NCBI GenBank assembly: GCA_019055375.1
Contig: JAHQIW010005955.1
Location: 1-64,000 of the forward strand
DNA from: Parelaphostrongylus tenuis
Lineage: Eukaryota > Nematoda > Chromadorea > Rhabditida > Metastrongylidae
DNA length: 64,000 nt
Direction of reading: 5' to 3'
Shown here: positions 45,214 to 57,200 of the stretch, in pieces
Layout of the letters: every line of letters starts with the position of its first letter
Numbering within the stretch: position 1 is the first letter of the stretch
The notes under the pieces: generated by a model
What the model saw: the letters and a program-made list of their open reading frames with translations, nothing else
What the model was told of the DNA's origin: nothing
The model's database searches: none
Made by a program: the position numbers and the translations under genes

Positions 45214-48200
45214 ATGGATGTTGAGGCAACACCTGCTATTCGAGTCATTTATGCTCTTCTCGTTCTCTTCTCCACTATCAGTGGTATGGTGATTCACTTT
45301 ATCATCATTGCATCGCTCTTCAAGGTAAAGGATGCATCGAAATTAATTTTGTGTGAACAAATAAGTATAAACCGCAGTTTTCGACATTAAGTTTATCCAA
45401 AAGTAATAATGAATGAATTTCAGCACTGACCAAATTTACTTTGTTTTATACATTAAGTAGGGTCGAAAAACTTTGTTAACGTTTGTCTACGAGAATAAGT
45501 TTATCGACTAGATATTAGCGAAAATAGCAAATGGATATCAAAAATCGTGAAGTACTAGTCTTCTTCTATCAGCACCAGGCCTTTGTGAGCTATTGCAATC
45601 TTGAAATGTAAATGTGCACTAATAGTATGCCGAATAAAAGCTATTTAAAACAATTTTTTTATGAGTAGACGTTTTCGTTGTCAGCAAATGTTGACTAGTA
45701 CCAATGCAATAGATGTCATATCTATACCACCGAACGCACAAAAACTTATTAACACAAAATTTATTCAATAGTGCCTCATGTTTTGGCGGTTAGACTTTTG
45801 TGGGATCCTGGAAAGATCGAAATGCCGCACAGTGTTCTCAGCAAAGTGACCTTCGCTAAGAACAACTAGAGCTCAACTGAAATATTGTCGAAAGCACTAA
45901 ACACTAACCGCTTGTTGTTTAGAGTTTTCCTACGGGAGGTCACTTAGAGTTTAATGAGGAGGAATGGGGTATATGGGATGTCTCTTCCACAATTGGAAAA
46001 ATTGGTGTGACTATAATTAGTTCGTGATTTCATGGCGCTCCTCGCTGACGTTCCTATCCGGGATTTTGTGAGTCATTCAAAAAGCCTTCAAGCTTTTGTG
46101 TTGGCGTTCTAGATCGCCGTGCAGAGATAATAGCTCCTGCATAAGAAGGTTCTAAGTCATGCCACTGTGTCCTCGGCATCTTTGAGAAAACATTATGTCT
46201 AACTTAAATTTCTCATCTGAATGGTTCTTTACAAGTACAGAGTGGTCTCCGCAACGCCAACTTACATTAAGCACGGTTTAGAGAGTTAATTTCACTTAGT
46301 CGGACTCAATCCTCGCTGCTTCCAAATCGCGCGAGAATTCAGCGGCTGTCCGATCAAGCCTTTGATAAACATAGTTTTGGCTGTTCGGAACTTCCTGAGA
46401 ATGAAGGATAGGCTAATTCAGACATGAAATAGTAAAATGATAAAGCTGTCGGTATTGTTCGATTCCTGAGGAATGCACTGTGAATTCGCCTTCAATTTTT
46501 ACCTTCGTTTGAGGTGATTGAATGCATATCTGTTTCACAATGACTAGCGGTGGCTACCAATATATCATGTTGGTGCTGCTATCCTCTTAGACAAGACTAG
46601 TCTAATTCACTGAACAGAACCATCGACAGCGTGTGCGATGTAGATTACCTCTAATCACTGCGTCGTATGCGCTCCTAGTAAAATCTCATTATTGTCCAAT
46701 CTTGTTCGCCGTTGTGGCTCCTTCTTTAAACCTATTGTGGAGGCTAGTGTTACGTAGGGAATAAATCTTGATTAACAATTATTTGACTACTTAAGAGGAC
46801 ATACCTTTCTAATCAACGCTAACGTTAGTGGAAAGTCTGTCCTGGGCAAAGTTCTAAATGCAGTTGATCGGGTCTATCAATTATGATTGTGTCTCGAAGA
46901 GGCGTTCACGCTGTAAGTTTTCCATTGAGCGGAATGCAATGGGGCAGCACAACATATGGATTGTAATCTAGGTGCGGAAAGACCTCGAATGCCTCTAGGT
47001 CATCACACTTTTTCTTAATCTTCCTTGCGGTCTGAGGTTTGATACTGCCTTGCTGAATTAGCGCGCACTTTCGACGAATCAATGTCGGGTATTCTCCCTT
47101 CAGCGCACATTTGATGCAGCATAAACAGCACTTACGTGGGAGTTTCCTATGGAAGAATTGCTGAGAAGTTTCCATGAATTTATAGTAACCGACACTTTGC
47201 GAAAGAAACATAAAATCTTTGTTTCGAGTGTTTTCTTAAGACCACAGCTCAAATTTCAATATGCCTTGCAATCAGTTTTGAGCCACGCATGTCAGTGGCC
47301 TGTCAAACAGGGCTGACTTATAGAGCCCGATACACGTGTTCCGATCTTGCGATCTCGTCAGTCGGGCAGTTACCCTTTCTCGTCTTTTGCCAATCCTGTG
47401 TGGGTGCTCCAGTCTCCACACATGCGTGGCTCAAAAATGATTGCAAGGCACATAAATTCTTTGTTTTTCAAGAATGTTAAGGAATTTTTTCTCAAGCACT
47501 ACGGGCCTCCTATAGGTTAACGAACGAACTTATATAAACGAGATATATGAGAAAAGTTCAGAGCATGTCTTGTTGTAGTAATAAGTAAATTCAATCAAAA
47601 TATTGATGCAGGGATGGAAAGATTTTCGCACCAACAGCTTCTATTTGTTAATGATGCAAATTATCGGATGCAGTATTTATCTGTTGTTCATCTTCCTTTA
47701 TATCACCTTTCCAATCACGCTTACTGGAGTTCAGGTGTGTCCTAACTATTTTCAATTCCTTCTGTTTTTTAGAAAAGAGCACCAATTTAAAACGATGCTA
47801 TTTATCATTTTCCCTAGGTTTAAATCATCCTCTTAGAGTTGAAATTGTTTAACATAGCAGAATAAAAACTACATAGGTTTATTGATATTTGTCTGCTCTA
47901 CAATTAACTCACAAACGTCGGTCATATACATTTCAAAGGGATCGCTTGGTTTATTGTACTTGAGAATAGTGAGCTGTATGGAATAAAAGGTCTGGAGAAA
48001 GCGTACAATTTAATTCAACAATTTCAAGATTAAATACAATTCCATTTTTTTATTCGACCGTTAGCGTTGGTGTGATGTTTTAGATATACCCAGTGATGTA
48101 GAGTGATAAGCAAAACTTTCGCGTCACGAGGGACTCGTACCCGCATTACTCTACATCACTGGTTATATCTAAAACATTATATCACCGCTGAAAGCGGTTA

Positions 48201-51200
48201 AATAAAAAAAATCTATGTATTCATGTGATACCCGAACTCTGTCAACATGACTGGATTTAATGTTCCATGCCTCCTACTACATGGCCCAAACCGTTGACGG
48301 TTGGTTGCCGACAGGTAGATGCGATGTAGCGTACAAAGAGTGGTAACAAAATAGGCGTCAGTAGTGCAACGGGTTAGAGCATACGCTCCTGATAGGAAAA
48401 GATGCGGGTTTGAGTCCCTCCTGACGTAAAGGTTTTAAACATCACTTTACATTACGGGATATATTTTTAGTCCTGCAGTTATTCAGTGGCACAAGCCGCT
48501 TAGGGTCTTGCCTAGCTAAAACTGTGTATGACTTAGATCAGGAGGATTAGTCTGAGGTATAGTGCGAGGTGACGCGTGGTTACGAATCATTCCTTTTTGT
48601 GGGCTCGTTTTTTTTGCTGGATCGAGTGCTGATGCAAAGATTTCATGATGTTTGAGTTTTCTATTCAAAATATTTATTTAATTAGGCATATTTATTCACA
48701 GAATTCGTATGATTAGATTAGGTAAATGATCTTTGCAAAAGTCTGCAAAAAGCTAGTCCGAAAGTTGTATCTCCACCTAGTAAGATTGGTCATGAACAGT
48801 TAGAGTTGAGTGGCTCCTTGCGCGTGACCATCACATAGCTTTGGATACCTGCCAGTCGCTCATCCACATCTAGTTCACTTATTACTTTTAAAATCTAATG
48901 AAAACGTCCAAATCAGTCTAAATGACTTCCTGGTGAAGAAACCTACCGTTTATTTTCTTACATGAGAAGGGTCACTAGAGTGTTGTCAGGGATTATGGTT
49001 GAAGATCAATAGCACAATCTTTGGTGATTGAGAGAAAGCATAAAGTCGAAAAAATTTGTGCTCTGTGCTCTTTCTTCGAAGATCCGACTCTAACGAAGCG
49101 ATGGCGAAGGCTACAACGAGGGCGAACGATTGTGGAGCATAGGCTTGAATCAATCGGCTCTAAAGAAGACGAAACCAGTTATAACGTTAGCCGAAAAATT
49201 AAGGTTTGTCTTATCAGCTTCGTGCTTTCGTGTAGTCACTAAAGATTATGTGATTGCTTTGTAATGCCGACGTTCGAGAAAAGTCAACTGTTCAATCAAC
49301 ATCAAAGAATTACTTCAGCCAGAAGATAAATCTGAGTTAGACCGCCGTACCCGATTTGAAGGTCAGACACTCTCTATTCTAGTTGAATCTTCAAAATTCA
49401 TCCACATCCCTTAAGGGTTTTTCATAGCACCGCCTTTAACTCGTGTTTTAAAATTCTTATCAGCACCTTAAACCATCACTGACATATATCTCGCTCCCAT
49501 GTATACATAGAAAAACACATGTTTCAATTTTTCCACTTTTCATCTCGATGCGCTTTTATGCGGGCATGAATTGAACTATTCTATGAAAGGCATGAAATGA
49601 GCTACCTTTATATAATGATCACCACTGGTATTCCAAGGAATAGAGTATAATATGACTAAACTCATGCAGTTGCCGTCTCTACTGTTAAGTATCACGTAGT
49701 GCTTTGCTTTGCCTAGATAGACAAACAGGAAGTTGCCAAAGCATTGATAACAGAACCTGTGTAGTGGCATTACTATAAATCTCGCAGATTTCATCAGAGC
49801 ACTATTTTTAAAACCTTCTGACAGTGGCATTTATTTATTATCTTATGAGAGGCAGTTTTGGAAGCATCTTTCCTCTTGCACTTGGCATAGCATTGGTTTC
49901 GTCATGTTCCTATCTCGTTAACCTTGTGTCAGTGGCGATTCTTTCTTGACCATTTCAGATCAGTTCTCTTCGGGGCATCGGAGGACAAAGGGATATTCGT
50001 CCTCATCCGTTGGATAGAAACTTTTCATAGGATTGATAACAATCATTCGAAAGCTTGAATCTGTGGAACAGGTCCACGTAGGACGGTTTTCAAAAACTCT
50101 TTTCTTGGTATATGAAAATGGAGAAAACTTATCTTGATTAGCTGACGCGAGGTTGGTAAAACAGTTGTAGAAATTCGGCTGACGTTTCGGCGACCCGCCT
50201 TCTTCAGAGCCTGGACGTATATAGTATTAGTCTATTTGAATGATCGGATGGTCTTATTTATATGCTGCCTAGGTCACGTTAGAAGATCAAACGAAGAAAG
50301 GGCGCGAGATCTCGCGTGATAGTGACGCACTCGTCCTTCCGATTCATTTCGGGGTTTTGGGCGTTTATCCAAAATGCCTCAAGAGTCTTGCGCGTGGACG
50401 TTTTTGATTCCTGCGCCAGGATTGTGACAGTCACATCAAAATCCTTGTTGTTGTGTTTTTGTGCCCTATGTAAACCTAAAGGTTTGGTTTTATCTATTTT
50501 AGATTCACTGTCTAGATGTTCTTTTCATGGTGTTGTTAAAGAAGGAAATCCCTTATGCTTTGCACACTCATATTTCTCGCGTGGCAGAGCTCATTCTTTG
50601 AACTATTAGTGATTATTCGATAGCATAGTGTTTGCTGATTCCAACGTTATACTTATTTTCTGGAAAGGTTCTCTGCAGTTCAACAGGGAAAATGAGTGGC
50701 ATTCACATTCACAGGCAAGTGGTCATTGACCAATCCACGGGCTGCTTGGTGAGCGAGCTACGTGTGCTTCGGCGATGATGGATAGATTTTTGAGAATATG
50801 GACATGTAGACAAAATCTCTTAGTATCTGAATGCCTTTGAGTTACTGTTGAAAGCATTCAGGACGTTCTGGCTTCTTGATAATCAATGAAGTGATCATAA
50901 TGATGACTGATTCATCCGTATTTATGGCAAAATAAAAAGATTTAGAGCCTTTTTATTGCAGAGTGATGCGTTTTATCAGGAGTTCTCTTGCAAAAATAAG
51001 GAACATTTCCTATTTGAATAACACAGATCGTACTAGCATAAGAGCAGTCGGAAATCGATCGATAATTGCGCATCTCTCGTTGCCGCCTCACCAGGCGGAC
51101 CGTGAATTGGCTGAAGATCACTTGCTCACACATGTGGATTCAATCTTATTTTCCCTGCTGCGTTGCAAAAAAAAAACGTTCTTCTCAGAAAATAAGCGCA

Positions 51201-54200
51201 GCTTTGGATAAAACTTGCAATATTGAATGCTTGCTAGTAGTCTATAAAGAGAGCTATGTCAGGCGAGAAATATGCGCGTGTGAAACACATTTTATTTTGA
51301 ACTTTACACCGTTATAAAAGGGTCGTTTAAAACAAAAACTTCCGAGCGATTACTAACACTCCTATGAAAAATTCTTGTAAAGCGAATAGGATTGGACATT
51401 CATTTGTCTCCTTATCAACGAAATAAACGGAAATATTCATTTGTCTAAATAGTGCTGTGAATTCTTTCTTCCTTTATCTCCTACAAATGCATGTAGCTGT
51501 TTGGATCATGTTTCGGAAAGTGCCTTTCTGTGTGTGAGGATTTAATAGAAACGCAGTGCACTAATGTGTTTTCATTGCTTGACGTTCGATATCATTTCGT
51601 AAGGTAATTGTTTTCGGAGAGATGTTATTGAACGTCCAAAAGTATAAACTATCTCGCCTTACACTTTTCTCCTATAAATTTAATCATTCTAATTATTCGT
51701 TTAACAGTTTAAAACATTTCTCTGTCTCAGCATGCGGAGAGCAAGTAACATAACAATCGTCTATATATCGACAGTGGAGTAACGGGTAACGACTGAGTTT
51801 AAACTCCAACAGTTGCGCTAAAATCAAGCCCAGAAAACATTCCACCACATCTGTCGGCTCGCCCACCAGATCATCATTGCTCAAACCTTGAATGTTGAAG
51901 AATCCATGAAAACATGGTGATTTTTGTGGTCAGTTTGTTGTGGCTCCAGTGAATATGCGTAGGGTCAGAAGAATTGCTAAATTATTTCTGAGCATTTGGA
52001 TAGCGATTCGTTGCAAACCATCTACCATTGCTTCTTTGGCCAATTCCCTATTTAATTTTCGGTACTGACCTTTAATTCTTTCCCAGAGAATGACCAATAA
52101 GGCGAAACGTCCTGGAGATGTTTTTCTGTTATTTCAACATCCAACTGGCGAGCCTTGAGTAAAAAAATCTCTAATTTTGCCGCTTTCCTAATAGATGATG
52201 GAACACTTAGCAAGTTTGTTAGCTCGTGACCTGACACATACCGCGATTTTGTTTTTGAGTTAAATTTGGGCCGAATTTTTTCCATCGGTTGCAGTTACGT
52301 ATAGTTAGAATTTCGTCTGAAAACAAATGAAGAACTGAATTATTTTCTCCATCAAATTATTGGTATTGATGCCTAAGAAACGTCCGTAGAAAGGGAAAGG
52401 GCCATAGTGCACCTTTTTGTTGTTACAAGCCGAGCCTTTATAGTTTTGCTTGATAGCGTAGTTGCTTGTGGGCTTAACGTAAAGTACTCGTGGCACTGCG
52501 GACGGTTGTCCCAGAAACGGATTGAGCAGATGGAAAGGTTGAATCAAATTCCAACAGCAATTGCGCACTCTCCGAAAAAGTCATGACCTCTGATACAATA
52601 AATTGTGATGTTTTCGACGCTTAGTGTAACTCGAACTATGTCGGAAAATCTTCATAGTTTAAACCGTAAAAACATGATTCATGGGATAAAGTATTGTCTT
52701 CCGCATTTATGCTCAACGGAATCAAGGAATAAATCTGTCTCTGTTGACCAATTCATAAGGAAGCGCCATGCATTTGACTTGTCAATCAATGTTAAAGGTG
52801 ACTGAATGTGTATCTGGCTTTTACAGTGACTCATGGTGACCTAGTGATGTATCAAATCAGCATTGCTATCTTTCCAGGCAAATCTGTGTCAATTCACCGG
52901 CCTGGATTGATGGAATGTTTGGTGAGCCTTGAGCGGGGAACTGAACCATCCGGTCATCTGCTGATCTGCCACGTGTGATTAGCAGAGCACCTCTAATCAC
53001 TGACGGTCACACGCGTTTAGTGGAAATGCATATCAAAGTATTCATGCTGTATATATCTTAACAAGAACATTATATAATGAGAAGTAGTTCCAAAGGGCGA
53101 TACGGTGCCGCAGAACAGCATGGAGCGCTTATAAGAGTGTCAGTGATACGACAATAAATATAATAACTCAACTTTGCTCCTCTTCAGCTGCACAAAAAGC
53201 AGAAAAAAATTAGATGAAAAGGATAGGAAATTGAAGGTGCTATCAGAAATAATGCAATTATTTCTTACCACGTAAGTCAGAATGATAATCTTGAGCCTCG
53301 TTTCGTCCCGCGACGATCAATCATCGAAGACACCGGGTACATCAAATTGCCGCAAATCAGATTGGTAAAATGTGATCTCTGTGGACTAAACAGGAGCTCT
53401 ACGTGGCTGGACTCCTGAACTACTTGATGTGTAGACTTCTTTAAGAGATCTTGGATAAGAAAATGACGCCCTCTTTGTTCTTCATCAAGGAGTACGTTGT
53501 GTGATACACTGTGTGGATGTTCGCCGAGTAAAAAGATAGATGATAAAGGCAAGCTCATAGGTCACCTTAGTCTGCTTCTAAACAGTTTTATTTCATCACT
53601 CAATATGATCTTCTCCACATAGTGCGGATAGGAGTGTATACGGTCAAATATCATAGTAACTGCAAAGAATGCTGCGATAACAGTGATAGCCTAAAGCAGC
53701 ATATGAGCCCTCATAGCAAGTAGATAGATACTTCGATGAGCTGCTCTTTTATTGAACAGGGACTCAGGTTGACTAACGGTATAATTTTATATCTAAAATG
53801 CTCATAGAGAAAGGTGCTTTGCTTAAAGGATTTGATGTAGCCAAAATTTTCAAAGATTTTTAGAGAGAGTAACTTGCTTCAGAGCACTGAAACTGAGTAG
53901 TTAAAAGGTCTTCCCACCAATAGGTAAAATCAAGGAAACAATCTGAGTCGAAGAGACACTGATCAGCTTTTATTCTTACCAAACACCTGCTTACAAGTCT
54001 CTCATCTTAAAATCTACAAAATGTATAGGGAACACTTCGAAGACAACAGAGTTCTGTGCTTCAAGCCGCTTTTGGATAACGAAAGAGTTGATAGTCGACC
54101 TTACATTATTAACGATTTCTTGAGATCAGAAATTCAAGCAATCACAAACGTATACTGCCACAAGCAATCGAGTGTTCAGCACTACCGCAGTGATTTATTT

Positions 54201-57200
54201 CACTTGACGGTACGTGTAAATTGTTCGTCGTCACCTAATCTATGTAAGGGGATAGGGAGACACCCGAGAGGATTGACTAAAGATGAAGGGCCTGCCCGAC
54301 TGACGAGCCTGTGAAGGCCGAAACACGCGCATCGGGCTATACAAGTGCCCCATTACAGGCCACATGACATGTTGGCTCAAATGATAGTTTTCAGATATAA
54401 ACGTAGTATCCATTTAAAGCCATCTATCTTTAGCCCTACATAGCGGTATTACTTTCAAACTGATATGTGATAAAAATCGTGGATGAGTTTTGCTCCTAGG
54501 CCCTTAAATGGTTTCGAAAATTATAATCTAGATATGGGCGACTTCGTTGATTTAGCTACCAGTCGAATTGCAACCACCAACAAATCTCAATCACTCACCT
54601 AATTAGTCAACAATATTGAAGTATGAAAAAAAGAGTATTTCTTCGATGTTTCAGTACATGGGAGATGGTTTCATATTCTATAAGATGCCATTCTACTTTC
54701 ACAGTGTAGCATATCTAGCAATGCTTCTTCTTACATTTCTGATAACTGTCAATAGGCTCACCATATTTGTATTTCCAAGGATCAATGACGTTATTTTCTC
54801 AGCGAAAAATACACTTACGTGAGTTCTCGACCAACATATGTCCGCTGAACAGTGTGACAGTTCTTGAATCTTCCCGTAATTTAAGGATGTCTGGAGTCGT
54901 ATGGATTTATGTCCTCACCATCGTTGCATTCAACCAACTATCTGGATGCAGAAAAATGTTTTCCACAAGTGGTAAGTACATCTGAGTACATCATGAGCAA
55001 CAGAATATTGCGGAACATGACTGAATTGCTTGAATAAGTACTTCCAAATAGACAATGGAAACAGCAGCGCCGGCAAAATCTGTGCATACAGAGTAAAATT
55101 CATTGATTTTATTTGAAATGATTTCTGATACTTATAGAAAATCATCGAAATGTGCAAAACAATATTTTTCTTCCAGAATTCTATATTTGGGCAGACTGTG
55201 CGGAGCAAATAAAAAAAGGATTTCATTTGAATAAAGTAAGAACTTGAATTCCATATCATAGTTAGTATTATTAATTTCCATGAGAGTATAGAAATTGTAG
55301 TAGGCAAGAACGACGTATAAAAAAAAAACAACGCTTCTGGCTTAGAAGTAGAAAAAATTTTCCATTAAATATCAATTTAAGGGCTATGTTTTAATTAGTA
55401 TTTCACTAGATTTCATGTGCTAACCGTTTGGAGAACATATCTTCATTCATCCTCTTTCTGATTTGTGCACACCTGTTGAAAATTCAGCGCGCTGCACGGT
55501 TCCCGGATGGCGCGCGATTTTCGTTTTTTTAGTAGGTTTTTCTCAGCGCTATCAAAGAATATTCACATTCCTCTTATTCTACTGGTTCTTCATATTTTTC
55601 TGCACACTCTTTTATGCTTTCAATAAAAACGGATTTTTTTTGTGATTAAAGAAAAATAACTCGCCCACTATTCAACCATACCTATTAGCTTATTTGCTTG
55701 TATATCCAAAAGGTTCGTCCTCACGAATTGTGCGGACACCAGCACATTTTCCATTCGTTTCGTCTTCTCGCGATTGCCGTCTATGACGGTGGTTTCCTTC
55801 GAGCATGGCCACTGGCGCGAGTCTCATACTCGTGGCGTCCATTGTATTTCTTTTCATCCATTTGTCGCCTAATCTTCTACTATATGACCGGCTCATCTGT
55901 CCTTCGCCATCGATGTGAATTAGCAAAGAATTGAAAGGCAATTGAAAGTTTGAAGTAAAAGTTTTGTCCAAAGGAAAAAGTGGAATAAAAATTTTTTCGC
56001 TATCAAATGGCGAAAAAAAGCCGTTCAATAACGAAGTGCATCGTCAAAATTTTCGTGTTTTCAACTATCAAATGACTGTGAAGGCTCTGAGCAAAGTAGG
56101 AAACACGTTTTTTTTCCAAGAGGCTAAAACATGCTAAAGATAACGCATAAATCCTTTTTTATTTCAACGCTTTTGTTAATTCATTTGCCCTTTATTCAAA
56201 GGAGCCAATCATTGAACAATATGATGATCATTATGATCAATGGTACGCAACCATTCGCTGAGAAAAGATTGGATTTCTTCATATTAGAAGCAAATGAGGC
56301 TAGGGATCAAATAAGTTGCTAAGATCACTTTGAAACTGATTGTAGTCTTTGAGATTTCTCTTCCGCAGACGCTGTTTTAGTACACTTTCAAGTATGCCTA
56401 GTCGACTTTGCGATGTGGGATCGAGAGGTATCCTCAAGAAGGGCGACACTGAGCCGTTTCGGAGGCTTCTCTTCCACGACCGCTGTCAGCTTCCAGAGTT
56501 TTTCCCGTAAATCCGGTGCAGTTGTTTGCTTGCTGTCGACGAATTTTCGAAGCAGCATGCCTTACCAATCTAAAGAAAAAAGCCGGAAGCATGTTCTTTC
56601 AAGCATGGAACTGAACATTGGTTGAACTAGCAGGTCTTCGCGCGAGGCAGCCTTTGGAAGTGGCGCGCATCGTTTTCGTAGTAGGTCCTGGACTCAGCTC
56701 CAGTGATGCAGCACTTCAGAAACTCTTGCTTGAGAGGTCGCAGCAGAAGACTTTCACAGACATCGCGCGTGCAGTGTTGCCGTGATCGGTCAATCTGCGA
56801 AGTGTCCTCAAGGCATCGCTTTGTGAGAGCTCATTTATTAAGATGTCGAGAAACGGTGCTACGACCGTGATTAAGTGTCGTCTCTAAAATCATACTTCGC
56901 TCAGAGCCTTAATAGTCATTTAATAGCTGAAAACACGAAATTTTCGACGGTGTACTTCATTTTTCAACGGTTTTTCTCCCGGTATGATAGTAAAAATAAA
57001 TTTTTATTCCACACTTTTTCCTTTGGACAAAGCTTTTCCTTTAAACTTTCAGTAGCCATTCAATACTGCGAATTTCAAAAATTTCCACAATTTTCAAGAG
57101 GATTTTTCAGTGGTCCGAGAAGTCAAAAAAAGATTTGGATTTCGCAAATATCCGTTATCCGCATCCTATTTCGATTCACAGTCATTCTTTTTTGATTTTT

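Larger units (their letters stand above)
50100..52570 (-). mobile_element. Penelope-like retroelement relic (RT, GIY-YIG, hammerhead-like end)
   Basis: Minus-strand order N-terminus to C-terminus: an N-terminal helical piece (52052-52285), an RT piece with the catalytic box CRYIDDCYVT (51693-51884), decayed RT continuation with three stops (about 51620-51690), then a gap filled by other repeats including a family C fragment at 50645-50780. A GIY-YIG nuclease end follows at 50290-50530, and then a hammerhead-like ribozyme at 50177-50211. This is the expected architecture of an endonuclease-positive Penelope-like element. It is interrupted and cannot encode an enzyme. Confidence 0.75.

Noticed and set aside
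31995..48427. The tRNA-like units as functional tRNA genes
   Set aside because: Six-base or C33 anticodon loops, an anticodon not expected in eukaryotes, and location inside a dispersed element make decoding unlikely; listed as tRNA-like only.
54930..55331. 133-codon minus-strand frame with hydrophobic stretches, as a second membrane protein
   Set aside because: It is antisense to chemoreceptor exons 4-5, which fit by phase on the plus strand; AT-rich antisense of TM-coding DNA often looks hydrophobic.
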